From: Cruorifilaria tuberocauda
Taxonomy: Eukaryota; Nematoda; Chromadorea; Rhabditida; Onchocercidae
Assembly: GCA_013365365.1 (NCBI GenBank)
Contig: JABVXU010000186.1
Location: 1 to 64,000 of the forward strand
Direction: 5' to 3'
DNA: 64,000 nt
The translations under genes and the position numbers were made by a program. The notes beneath the pieces are model-generated. The model worked only from the letters and a program-made list of their open reading frames with translations. It was not told where the DNA came from and made no database searches. This document shows, piece after piece, positions 12,196 through 25,700 of this stretch (the first letter of the stretch is position 1; each line of letters begins with the position of its first letter).

Positions 12196-12952
12196 AAAAT
12201 AAATTTAACAAAAAAAAAAACTAATCACTCCCATAAGGATAGTAAATTTCAATACTAATTTGAGCTGTAATCGTTCCTTTAAGTACCCGCGATTCGATAC
12301 ACCCTAATCTTGAAGACATACAGATTAATACATCTATAGTAGTACACACCTTCTTTTTCCCCTCCACCTCCCACGCTCTTCCTCTTTTTTTTTTCTTCCT
12401 CTTTCAAACAATTTTACCTTTTATTAAAAGCCTTCATATTCATCCACGTATACGCACACATACACACACATACACACCTACACGTACTCACCTACACGCA
12501 CGCATACACATTATACATACATACATCCTTAATATTCTGTATATTTTCATGCATCCGTACTCACCAAGCAAGTTTCAGTCACTATTTTTATTCGGTTTAT
12601 AAGTCATACTATCGAAAAAACGCCTTCGGCATTTTTTTTTATCCGTTATTGCTCTTTTGCTATCAAGTTACCTCTATTACTACCATATTACTACTCTTAC
12701 TACGATAATCATTATAATGATAAGATTTAGAAATTATTATTGTCATTGTTGTTACCGTTATAATCATTATAACTATCGCTGATATTATCATCATATTTAT
12801 TATTATTATTATTATTGTTATCGTTATTGTCATTATAAATATCAGCACATCATTATCATCGTTATTATTATCATTATCATTACCATTATCGTTAATATCA
12901 TTATTACCGTATTATCATTATTATCATTATATTTATTTCCACCATTATCAAA

Positions 12953-12953
12953 A

Positions 12954-13017
<64 letters not shown>

Positions 13018-13018
13018 G
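12953..13018. repeat. (TTA)n microsatellite
   Basis: About 21 uninterrupted ATT/TTA trinucleotides, flanked by a longer degenerate ATT/ATC-rich zone from about 12690. Confidence 0.95.
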
Positions 13019-16000
13019 TTGAATGATTATGAATATTATTTAATCAATATTTATTGTTATCAAAAAATTAAAGGGAAAAAAAACTTTCCATTATTTATAA
13101 TTAATGTCTTCTCGATTTTTGAACATATTTATTTATGGATGTTTGTGTTTTGAATGAATTGATCCATGAATTTATATCATTCATCGTTCTTCATCTTATT
13201 CTTCTTTGTTGATGATTATCCATGAAATCACCATTTCTCTACTATTACTATTACTACATGTTCGCTTTTTTTTTCTACATTCATTGTTTACATTCTAAAT
13301 CCGAGATTTTTTTCTTATCACTACAAAATTATGTCTTATGTTTATATATTTTCATTTACTTCACTTATCATCCATTTCATTTTTCCTTTTCTTTTCTATT
13401 TTCTCTTTTTCCTTTGAAATTTTTTTTTGTCGCTTGTTTTTATTCACACAATTAAATGAAAATTCCACTTTTTTTTCCAATTTCATTTCTATCATTTCAC
13501 TTCATTATTATCACTGCCTGCTTATCATTCTTGTTTTACATTGTAACATTTGCCAACTGAAACAAAAAAAGAAATGAAATACGAAGTTTATTCTTCGTTT
13601 CTTTCTGTTTTCTTCTTTCTATGATTATTTGATTACACGATTACGGACGAATTACGGATAATTCAACATTTTCATGCATTTCGTGATTTTATGTGAAATG
13701 AGGCAATTCGTTGAGCTATACCTGCTAAGCTTCAAAAAAGAAAAAAAAAAGGATGAAACTTATCGTAATTCAATTTATTTTTTTTTTGTATAATTTCTGA
13801 AAACACGGTACAATTAAAAAGCTTTTTTCACTACTAGTAATAAAATTTATTTAAAAATTTTATTACCACAAATTTTCGCCTAAGCTGAGCATCGTATATG
13901 TTTTTATAGATTTTGAATTCATCAAATCTAAATAATTGAATTTTGTTCACTGTTTGAAATCTAATCATAACTAATTAACTGCATTATAATCAAGTTTAGA
14001 GTTTGATGTATTTATTCCGATAATTGCTTCTTCTTTTAAATACTGGAAAATTGAAATTTCATTTTCGCCTTTTTTGAAATCTGAAAGATGGATTAGATTA
14101 TTCATTTCCGTATGAATGAATTATCATTGATGTGATGCGTCGATATGATATGTGATAGTTATGAAGTTAAAAACAATTTATTCATTAAATTTCCAGAAAA
14201 TGGAATTCTTGTTAGCTATCAAATCATTTCACTCAATTTATTAAATCAATCAATGTTCGATTTAACAATTTAGTTAATCACTCAGCTAGTATTCCTTTAG
14301 CTATATATATATATATTTGATCACTGAAATAAATTTCGTACAATTCATCATTTTTTTCTTTGGTACAAAAATCAAATATCAATTGATAGCTTCTTCATAG
14401 ATGAAATAGCTTCGTTTTCTTTTTCCACATTAAATTAAACGAAATTATCATTGCAAAGTGTGATAATCGTAATTTATGTTTAAATATCACCATAATTATC
14501 ATTAAAAAAAATTTCATTCATATCACTAATCCGGTACATTCCAATGCATACAAATTAAGTTTTTAGCTCAACATATAGCAACTCATTATCACTAATCACT
14601 CACATTCCTTTCATTATTTTCCTCAAAAAAAAAAAAATGAAAATATTTCAATTTTCTTAAACCGGTCTTTTTAACATTGCAACAATTAAACTTCCTCTCT
14701 TTCTTTCTTCCTTTCTAACTAAACTTATTTTGAAAAAAAAACAAATTTTTGGAATATCGTATCCAATCGCCTCATCAAGCAAATTTTTCCACTTGAAATA
14801 CTTCAAAAAAATAAAATTGAATTTAAAAAATAAGGATCAAAAAATCCAGAGCTTCTATTTATCTATTGCTTTGCTACATATTTAATCTAATAATCAAAGA
14901 AATAATGTATCAGGAAAAAAAAACGAAATTAAATGATCGAATTTTAATCCTAAGATTGCTGCTTATAATTAATTTTAGGAAATGTCACAATTTTTGATAA
15001 GCACTGATAACATTTTTAGTTTTATCTATCCATTGTTTTTTTTTTTGTTTAGAAATCATATCGATAATTTATGATAAAAAATGAAATTAAATTTAATAAA
15101 ATATGTGGATTTTCTTCTCATTTCTTTTTCTCAGTTATATTTTATATTTCAAATACATATTTTGCAGAAAATGCAGTCAGTAATGTGATCGTTGATAGCA
15201 TTTAAATAATCAAATAACAAATATCAATTGTTACATACAATGATAAAATTAATTTTCTTTTTCTATCCCTACTGATAATTAATAAAATAATTTAGTTTTA
15301 AATAATTTTTTCTTCTTTTTGATGATTTGTAAATGTTAACGAATATATTTTGTTTTAGTTTAGTTCGTTTCAAAAAAAAATGTTCTTTTCTTTGTTCTTT
15401 TGTTTTTCTTAAAAAATATTGCTAAAACTATCTCGTTTCATCCGATCACTTCAATTATCATCCATTACTGAACTAAATCTATAACATTCAAATATTTATC
15501 TTATTCATTTCTATATTTATTTTAAGCTACATTATCATATCATAATTGTTATATCATTATCCATCATTTTCCCTCTTGCTCTGCATAACTGAATAAAAAT
15601 AGATACGTATACATAAATAAATAAATACATTCGTTCATTTATTGGTTATACGAATATATTGATTGCTCCGCGATTGATAATAATTTTCTTATATCATTTA
15701 CAATCATAAGTACGAAGAAATCACACTATAATTATAGAAAAATGATATAATAATATTCTTGAATCGATTCATAATTATTATTACTTGTTTAATTTCTTTT
15801 TTTTTATCACAATGAAATGAAGTGACAATTCAAATTGAACACATAACAATATATGAAATAAAAGTTAGCAATAATAACATACAAAATGATATTGTTAATC
15901 ATATACTGTAGAGAACAAAACAAATGTTACGTATGTTTTTTAGACTAAATTATTTCAAAATAATGATAATTTGATAGAGATGAAGTAATTTTTTGATTCA

Positions 16001-16803
16001 TGACAACTGATACTGTTGTCACTGCAAACATTTATTACTGTTAGATTGATGAGTATGCAAGAAAATTAAGTAATCTTTGCTATTAATTAATTTTAAAGTT
16101 GTTTTTTTTTAATTTTATTTTATCAAAGTCTTGAAATGGTTCATTTTGATAATAATTACTTAATGAATTAAATTTGATTAGTTTTCAATAATTTCGTTAC
16201 TTTGAAAATTTATTAACTGAATTTGAGATAATTTAAGGATTACCAAAGAAACAGTAAGATTATGGAAAAAGAAAATTAAATAACCATTTATTATTTTGTA
16301 TAACTGATTGCTTAAGTGATATTTCATTTTTTTAAATTCAGGTCTATTCATGGTCTATTCAGAATCTATTCATGCTTTATTTCCATGCAGTGGATTCAGG
16401 AAGACCTTTTCTTCTGAAGCATTGCTAATTTTTTTTCTGAAAAATCATTGTTATTCATATTTTTTAAAAAGTTAATCTTTGTTAAGATATTAAATATTAT
16501 TCATTGATAATGTTGATTTGATAAAATTTAATCGGAATTAGTTTATAAGAAAAGAAAACACGAAAGATTTTCATGACCGATCGTTTCAATGATTGACGAA
16601 GTACTATAGTATTTCCCTTTTGATGACTTTAAAAAAAAGTTAACTGTATAATGAAAATATTGGTTGATAAAATGCTGTGCGAAATCTTTCAGACAAGAAA
16701 AACAGGTTACTAAGGAAATTCTGATTGCCTCATCTAATTACATTCCATGATTATCAGCAATGATGAATTTTGAAAAGCAACCACAACTAAAAATAATGAT
16801 TAG

Positions 16804-16836
<33 letters not shown>

Positions 16837-16842
16837 GGTGAG
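16804..16842. repeat. (GA)n microsatellite
   Basis: Nearly pure AG repeats with one ACAG interruption. Confidence 0.9.
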
Positions 16843-18472
16843 ATAGTGGAATTTACTAAAATTGATAAACGAACAAGCAATAAGATATTAGGAAAAAAAA
16901 GATTCTTACGTTTTTTCTTTAGACTCAAGCATTCAAAGAGTGTTAGATCGTTTGAATTATCTTATATATTATTTCTCTCACTATTTCTGCAATAGTTAAA
17001 TCAATTGCCTTTCTTTTATTAAAATAAAAAAAGCATCGTTGAATCAAAAACCCTTATTAAGTCATGCTTTCGACTTATGTACAAGTATTTAAACTATCCT
17101 TCCAGAGGCAATCCGAGAAATTCCAAAACGCTTTCGAATTTCCGTTCTCATATAACTTAAGCTCAAATTGCCTTGAACCATGAATACCTTTTCGGTGCAA
17201 AGTGCAGAGTGAAAGAAGCAGTAGTGAAAAATGCTTTATAAATTCTATTAAATACGCTTAATAAACTCTATTGAAAGCAAATAGACAATATATTCTGCTT
17301 TCTTAGACATAATCATGAATATTACATTGCATTTTGGTTGCATTACAAATATATAAGCGTAGGAATATTATGTTTATTATTTCAAAAATACAGTCATGTA
17401 AATTTCATATTTAAATTTAGCCCGATTCAGTTATGTTCATATGATGCACATGTCAATTATTCAATACAATATAGTGATATAAAATCAGTAAAAGGAGTCA
17501 GTAAAATACGATACGAAATGGGATGCCCAAAACGATGCGTTGAAAATTTTTTTGAAATCGAAAACTTTAAAACTATAGTTAGTAGTGACGCTTTTCTTTT
17601 GCTTCCTGAATCGATACAGAAACCGTACCGAAATTATCCTGAAAGCTCGAAATTGAGAGAAACGGAAAAGCAATTTAATTAAATATATAAAAATCAACAT
17701 AATTGCTTGCGTTTATGTGTTATTATCTGTCTTTGTAAACAAAGAGATCAATTTCGGGATGCTTGCGTCTTTCTAATTTAATTTTGCCTACTACTACCAT
17801 CATCATTATTGATCCTATCACCAAAAATTATTTACGACAGGACTTTCCCAAATTTTCTGGAATTTCATTTAAAGAAACTTGCATTAAAAGATGGCTTAAT
17901 TAAACCTCAATCGATTTGATTCATCCACAAATTTATGAAAAAATTCACCAACTCCAACTTATCTATGAAACTATGTCCGATTCAGACTTACAGGGGAAAA
18001 AATAGACTGTTCAAATAAAGTACAAATGTCCTCAACAAAAAACGATGTTCTATTCATTCAGCAAAAAAGTTTCCCCCCTTTTTTAAAAATGGGCTCAGAT
18101 CGCATGCATCATCCGACAACAAACGAATGTAACCAAAAAATAAATAAATAACTATGAAATAGGGATTGGTATTATTAATAGTATGTGAGACCTAACATTT
18201 GTTTAATGCAATAGAACATGTAATGGATACAACTGTAAATCTAATAAAAAACATATGAATAGATTATAAACATAAATGTTACATTTGTACAAATAGTTGA
18301 GAGCTTATTTACCAAAGAGCTGATCTTCATAGGACTATGTTCGGTGATAGAATTTCCGTCGTCATATTAGACTAATGGACAAGATATATTGAATAATGAT
18401 ACCTCCCAAACAGATTAATGGGGGAAAAAATGGTAAAAAAGCCCACTATAGTCCAGTTCTAAGTAAGCAGCT

Positions 18473-19730
18473 TTATTGCGGAGGTGTGCTAAATGTTTCA
18501 CGCAGCTGACGTTCAATATTGTAATTGAGCGACGGCGCGACCTCCGTGATAGCGCTCGCTCTATGCATGATTGTTGGTACTGGTCGTCTTGCCAAAATGC
18601 CTCCATGAAAATTACCATGATTTAAGTTGTTGCTCAGAACGTTTCTCTGCTGTTGTTGCGGTCGTTGGTATTGCTGTGGCTGCCTGTGTTGTTGTTGTTG
18701 AAGTTGCTGGTGCTGTCGCTGTTGTTGTTGTTGAAAAAGTTGCTGTTGCTGTCGCTGTTGTTGTTGTTGAAGAAGTTGCTGTTGCTGTCGCTGTTGTTGT
18801 TGTTGTTGAATTTGCTGCTGCTGTTGAATTTGTTGCTGTTGCTGATGGTAATGATGATGGCGACTTTGATCAACGGCAGGATAATAAGCTGGGGGATGAA
18901 TTGGTCTACGAGATAAGGCTGCATCAACTGATGTATGACGAGCAGGTTCAACCAACGATGTCGCATACCCTCGTCGCGGCTGAAACAAATGTAAAAGTGA
19001 ATAAATGATAATTGACAGAATTTAGAAAAAGGATAAGGAACATGCTAGATATCTGAATTCAGATGCATCATATATCATTAGCAATAAAATAAATACATAC
19101 TAGGACATCCCTTGGTGCAAGATGTTGTCCAAGAAAGCTATTCTGTGGCGGACTGCCAGGAAGCGATATCGATGAAGGAAGAGTCAATCGAGAAGTGGCA
19201 GTAGAATGATGATATGGAATATGAACTGGTGGTCCACGCGGAATATTTCCAGAGTTGTCGACGAAACCAGCAAAACCGGCACCATTTCCCGCCAGCAATA
19301 TATTTCCATTGCTTGGCTGATTATGACGTAGACGTAGACGAGCTATTTGTAATTCACGGCGCTGTCGCTCGCGCAATAGTTCCATTTCAAGTCTGTGTCT
19401 ACAAAATGCACTATTCACTTTCAGAAAAACTGAGTAGTAAGTAAAAATGATAATACGAAATAATAAAATAATAACGAACAAAAGTCAGTAGAGAAGAGAT
19501 TAAACTCACACAATGAATTCCTAGTTGGTAAGAAATAACGAATACTTGGCAAAAATAATGTTACATTAAAGATCGATAGAATTCACCATAATTTATTGGT
19601 CAAAATGTAGCTCAAAATCAATTTATGAATAATTAAGATCTATAGAAGAGAGATCGTTTACACAAAGTAAATACCTCTGCATCAGTGACTGTATTGATTC
19701 ATCGTCCTCATCATTAAATTCCTCGTCAAG
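18473..19730 (-). other. wnk-1: WNK C-terminal coiled coil and polyglutamine
   Basis: Exons 19730-19675 and 19398-19101 join as [20 protein letters not shown] then [16 protein letters not shown], which matches the conserved C-terminal HQ-type coiled coil of WNKs. The last exon encodes HHHYH followed by about 70 residues of Gln blocks interrupted by I, R, L, LF and H (18655-18845). The stop codon TAA lies inside an AATAAA hexamer (minus strand, 18477-18472). Confidence 0.8.
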
Positions 19731-22700
19731 CTGAAAAATTCTTTAAATTAGTAAACCTAGCATCTATGAAAAACACTAAAATAGAATAGCAAAGAACACC
19801 CTATAACTATTTACTAATCTATGAACATAGTGTTCTATATTTTTACAAATTATCTAAAGAAACAATATATAATAATATCTACAGATATATAAGAGTTTTC
19901 TAAGATATCACATGATGATTATCTAGAATGAAAAACTTTTTTCAATGTCTAAAATAAGATTAAGATAGAATATATTGTAAAAAAGAAAAAACTTCCCATA
20001 TACATACACCTTCTTTGAACTTTAAAAGATGATTCTAACTGAATTATAATTTCTATTCAAAATTTTTTTTGTGATGAATATGTGCTTTGGACTTTATGCT
20101 GTATATCTGTCTGAGATAATGCACCAACTATATGTAGAGGTGTGATATATGCCGAGGATATAATGCGGGTATATGGAAGGAAAATATTATGCATGCATTT
20201 CAATTAATTGCAAATTCAAAAGCTGAATTACTGATGTAATTAATCAATCCCACCTTCCCTCATCTATGTGATCTGTTTGGAGGGAAAGCAATCAACGAAT
20301 AACTTAAGTGTCTTTTAAAAAGAGAAAAATGTAAATCATGATGTTACAATAATATTTAAACAATAAACAACAACTCGTTGCCAACATGAATGCGCACCAT
20401 CTGTTAGCACTGAAGCATGTATCAAAGTTAACGAACATACAAATCCTGAATAAAGTAGTTAGAGAAGTGAAATTTTTGATCCATGAATTACAGTATGGAT
20501 CATACAGTCAAAACAAGCTCCATAAGTAGAACTTCACTTGTAATATTTCCAGAAGTAGCAGCTTGATTCGTTGGTCCTCATTGATCAATAGATTCCTTCC
20601 GAGTTGTTCAGCCTGCAGTTATTAAGCATGCGTTGCAAGCAAGCAAAAGAAAGCGAAAAAAAAACACACACACCCAGACGTATAAATACATACATACACA
20701 CACACGAAAGAGTAAAAAACACACATACATACATACATACAAACATACACACGTACATACATACATACACACATACATACAAACATACATACATATATAC
20801 ATATATATACATACATACATGCATACATATGCATACACAGGAGTAAAAGCACGATAGTAGAATTTTAAAAATAGGTTGGAAAAAAATTCAACGACACACA
20901 CGATACAAAAGCAAAAATCAGTAGAGAAGTCTCGAATGGCCATAAAATTATTACTGCTACATTTCGATCCAGAAATTCTTATTCAAAACTATTATCACTC
21001 GCGAGAAATTAACGGTATGTCCAGTACGTCTTTAATTGCTCGATTTATTTTGAAAACATCCAAATCATAGCATCAAAACTGTTTGTAGCGTAACATATCC
21101 TCTAACGACAACGGTTATGCGCCGAATACGGCCATTTAACTATCATGGAGACTTCTAAAAGAAGGCTCCCGATCATACCTTCAATCTCTTTTAGTCAATC
21201 TCAGACTTACTGTTCAGGTCTTTAAACCATTTAACAATAGCTATAGAAAAGCAAAAACGTAATATCACTTACTCAGTAAAAAATACTGAATCCTACAAAG
21301 GATTTTTTTAATTTAGCAAGAACTTGACATTTCAAGCAATAAATTGGAAAAAAAGCTGCAGAATTTTTTGAAGCTAAACGTCACAAGAAGTAGAAGTTGG
21401 AAAGCGGAATGCAAGCATACGAATAGACGGTCATCGTTGATACCTCCAGTCATGTCTAACTTCCAAATGAAAAGAGCCACATTAATACAACTTTTGCAAC
21501 GAGTGTGAAAGCCTTTTAATGTTGGAAGAATAACAAAAAAGAAAGGAAGTAAAAAGTGGACACAAAATTGACAGCTAGAAGTCTCTGCCACTTTTACATA
21601 AGAATCTTTTTAATCTAAATTCTCTCAAATTAATATAAAGGTTACAGTTCAAAAAAACTACACATCTATTTGTCTACTGCTAGAATACCTCTATAATTTT
21701 AATTTACTTCAGATGGCTTAATTAACTTCCTTAAGGTGATGCTCATTACTTTTTGATATTTACCAAAAAACGACTTAATGACAATTTTTTTCCGCAAGAT
21801 AAAATTAATAGTTAAAGATTAAGAAGCCTGATAAGCAGGGATTCAAATTTCTAATTTCTTAGAAAAATATGCTCAAAAATTCATCGTAAAAATGCTCACA
21901 GTAAAACTTTCCACAAAAAGTTTGCTTTGAGCCAATCTATTAAATTCTAAATCTTAAATAATTATTCCAACGCTCTCCTCCGTTCTTTCACGAATCTGAA
22001 TGAAATTTGCTAATTGATAAAATTACTCTGGAAAATACAAAAATAATTTTATAAAAAATTATAGTTTGCAGAAAGACAAGGAATGGAAGCGAAACATCAG
22101 ACATCATCAAAAAAAGAAAGGAAAAGATAGAGAAAGTAAACATGAAAGGAGAGAATGAAATTTATATATATATATGCATTCCGCAATAAAAGCACACCGA
22201 TGCATTCCAGATAACTTATATGCGCAAAATATCGGTAATACGGCCATACTGAAAAGTGCGGGAGAATGCAAAATGTGCAGACATTACACTGCTTCATAAC
22301 ACAGCGACAGCATGATAATGATCGGTGAAGACTAGACTGTGATCTTGCTAAGAGACTGTGATCTTGCTAATTTAATATATGTAGTATATATATAAATATG
22401 TAGAAAACAACCTGTTCTACTCAGTTTGTACAACCCTGCGAACTAGTTAAATTAAAAACTACTATTTTCATGGAAACGAAAAAAAAGAGGAAAACCTGAA
22501 AATCACAGTCGGAATTGTAAGACGTTGCCGGACTAAACATATGATCGAGCGGATCACGTGTACTGATCAATTCCGTTTGACTAGCCGAATCACTGAAATG
22601 TGTTGGTGGTGGTGTACCAACATGAAACACTGCTCCTTTCGGCACCGTCGTTGAATTAAGCTCACCGCTCGATCTCTGCGTTGCTTCGTATCCATCCGAC

Positions 22701-25700
22701 ATTGTAATGGAAGGTTGCTGAGACGTATGGATTCCACTCAGCGAAGAAACCTGCGCTAAGCCTGTTTGTTGAATATCTGTATTTCCAGCATTACTCACAC
22801 GGTAATTCGGATGCGCTGAATTAGCGATATGGGGTACCGTTGGAAAACACCCATGTGTACCCAATGTTGTTGTTAGTGCTGTTTCCAAATTTTCAAATCT
22901 AGCTAACGGAGCTGGATTAGCTGTCGAACCACCACCATCCGGTATCACCGTACTGATACTGTTATTTGTTTGGGTAGCTGCTGAGAGAACATTCGACGCA
23001 ACTTCATCGTTTCTTGTGACATTTGATGATGCTACCCCCGCATGATTCCCATCTTCTTCTCCTCCACTGCCTAGATTTTTCACATCTTCCGACGTATGAT
23101 TTGTTGCGTCATGGGCAGGAACGGATCTCTGTAGTGAAACGTAATTTTGTACTAACAGAAACATTTCTAAAATAATGAGAAAAGAGAGGACAGGAGATGA
23201 AAATAAATTAATGTGGATGAAACTCTCGAGAATCTGAAACTTCAAACATGGATAATGAGTTCACTAATAAATTTTAAGATTAATAAGTATCAGGAAGAAG
23301 TCCAAGAAGAGACAATCATGGATCTTACATAAGAAACGAAATCATTGCTCACTCGTTAAGTAACATATACAAAAAGATGCAACTGATAAGACACAAGCAA
23401 AACCGTAATGGCTTGCAGCTATAAATTTTTGTATTGCTGCTGCCACTTTAAAAGTAAGCCTTTCAAAAGAAGCATAAGAAGCAATTCGATCGAAAAAAAG
23501 AATGCTTGAAATATTACGATACTGCAACGAAAAAAAATGGTTTCACCAATTAATTAATCAATCAAAAAAATTGAAATGAATGAACCAAAACTTATTAGAG
23601 AGCTTCCACAATAAGGCCATTTCAAGCGCAAGTGAAGGAATACGCAAAAGGAAAGAAACAACATGCTCCTTCAATTTCTCTTAACCCCAAAAAACTGCTC
23701 TGATTGACAAAACGTTAAGTTTTGTACTATGACACATGTAACTTACGTTTTGCGAATTCTACCTCTCTCCAATTACGACTTCCATTTTTACACCCGATGT
23801 TTATCTATAACGTACTTTGCAAAACACAAACATGATGCCGGTTGCATAATAATAAATATTAGAAGTTTGTTGGCGCAACTTACTCTATCTACTCCAAAAT
23901 TGATATCCTGCAAACTTGTAACACCCGCATGAAGCGTATTTGTTGAGCTTGGTGACTGATGTTCAGCAGGCATTGGCGGCATATGACTGGTAGTATCAAC
24001 AGCTAGTGGTGGTAGAGAACTAGTTTCACGAGGCTCAACATGAATTACCTGAAAAAAAAATGGCAAATTAATTTGCAAAATGATGCATGAGCATTCATTA
24101 ATTCAAATAATGTAGAAATAAATAATAACCTTCTGCAAAGCATCAGCAAGTCCATTTAGTGTATCAACATGAAGGATTCCAACTTCCGGCGTAGCGCTTG
24201 TTTTGCCAGGTGTCATTGTTCCAGATACGGCATTAGGTACTGTCGTCGGCATTAACGGTACTGTTGAAGTACTAGATAAGAGAGGCGTTATTGTTGGAGA
24301 TTGCTGTGTCTGTGTTATTGGTACAACGGTTTCGTTACTCTGATAACCAGCTTCTTCCATTTGTTCTCCCTGCATTTTCTGACTCAGCGCCAGCAACTTA
24401 TCATTTAAATCGGTCAAATTATGCGTCAAATTGTTATTTACAGACGGCGTATGCGGCAAAGATGGTAACGAACCTGAAAAGAACTGGAATATCTGGAACT
24501 ATTTTTTAAACTACCAATAATCAGTTTATTGCAAACAGTCCAAGTGATCACCATCGTACATTTAATACAAGAGAGACAACAGTGCAACGTAGAATCTCGC
24601 TGATCACCGTTAGAGTGCATTCGATAGTCTTATTCACTTTCCAAATAAGGCTACCGAAGTAATTTAGTAATTCAGTTTGATTCCAGTTAAAATACAGGAT
24701 GTTTTTCTTACCTCCAGAAACTACAGGAAGATCAGGCGCTGGAATCGACACAGGATTTGCGACAGTCGGAATGTTATTTGGTGGATTCACGCCGCTTACT
24801 TTACATAGTTCACTCTCCAATTTTTTCAGCGTTGTACGTGATTCGCCACTTGCCACATGCTGCAGGACTGCTGCTGATACATTCGCAGTTTGTGATGGAT
24901 TGATTAACGGTGCGGAAGTGCTATTATTAGTAGAATTTACGATTGGCGGAGCGTCCTTTACCTTAAAAATTAGATATGTTACAATTTTTTGCAATAAAAT
25001 GAGATCCATTATTTGCTAAACTTTTTTAAAAACTTTTAAAATTAAAAAATAACCCTCTCATAAAAATGTTGACAGCATTAATATTTGATATAGCAAACGA
25101 AACACTCAAAAATCCTAACTTACTGCAAGAAAGTAAAGGAGTATGTAGAAAAATCTCTTTTGAATACGTGAAGGAAGAGTTTAAAATTTTCAATTTTACA
25201 AATATATTTATAGTAATGGTAGACTCCTGGATTTGTTTAAACAAAAAATAGTACATGACCAAGATTCAAATTGAGAAGTAAAGCATTACGAGGCAAAAAA
25301 CACGAACTGTGAAGTACAACGTTGCGAGGCAAAGGACCAAGTTTCCAGATAATAGAATTATTATTATCCATATGACTAAATGATTTTGCCAAGAGGAATA
25401 ACAGCAAATAACATTAGTTTTAAAGCCAATAAAAACTTAGAAATATTATAGAATTGACGACAGTTTACAGTCATTCGGATCTAGTGAGAATACTGGACAT
25501 TCAACTATTGCAAATTCTAACTCTCATGTTGTAAACTGAAGAAGCAATATGTATCGAACATTACAATCGAAACTGAACATTGACAGTAGCCTTTTCATCC
25601 ATTCAGCTGTTTTGTTTGAAAGACTTCAGTGATAATGCAATAGCTCATTTTTGCCACTTTTTTCTTTAAATTTAGCAACAAAATTTAAAAACCGCTAATT

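Larger units (their letters stand above)
11615..18472. other. Intergenic AT-rich region with minisatellite
   Basis: No gene recognised. It holds the upstream region of the proline-rich gene, a degenerate minisatellite (11795-12195), a short CA-rich stretch (about 12444-12510), ATT/ATC-rich DNA ending in a pure TTA tract (12953-13018), and a GA tract (16804-16842). The longest open frame is 114 codons at 17338-17682 on the plus strand. It matches nothing I recognise. Confidence 0.6.
19731..22495 (-). other. Large WNK intron with CATA microsatellite
   Basis: A 2.8 kb intron. It contains a CATA/CACA tract (20670-20835) and a 19-base tandem duplication (22334-22369). Open frames on both strands across the CATA tract are repeat artefacts. 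GC-richer patches near 21090-21170 and 22195-22300 have no usable exon in phase. Confidence 0.6.

Noticed and set aside
12612..12640. AAAAAACGCC-TTCG-GCATTTTTTT hairpin, resembling a bacterial terminator
   Set aside because: The genome is eukaryotic and no gene ends here. It is short and likely chance in A/T-run DNA.
18571..19008. 145-codon plus-strand open frame rich in Val/Ala
   Set aside because: It is an antisense reading of the WNK polyglutamine exon.
20585..20943. Open frames through the CATA tract
   Set aside because: A microsatellite inside a WNK intron. The frames carry no acceptor or donor in phase with neighbouring exons.
22195..22310. Possible internal exon in the WNK intron after CACTTTTCAG, starting TATGGCC
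   Set aside because: Its donors leave phase 2, whereas the following exon (LDEEF...) needs phase 0. The existing model is complete without it.
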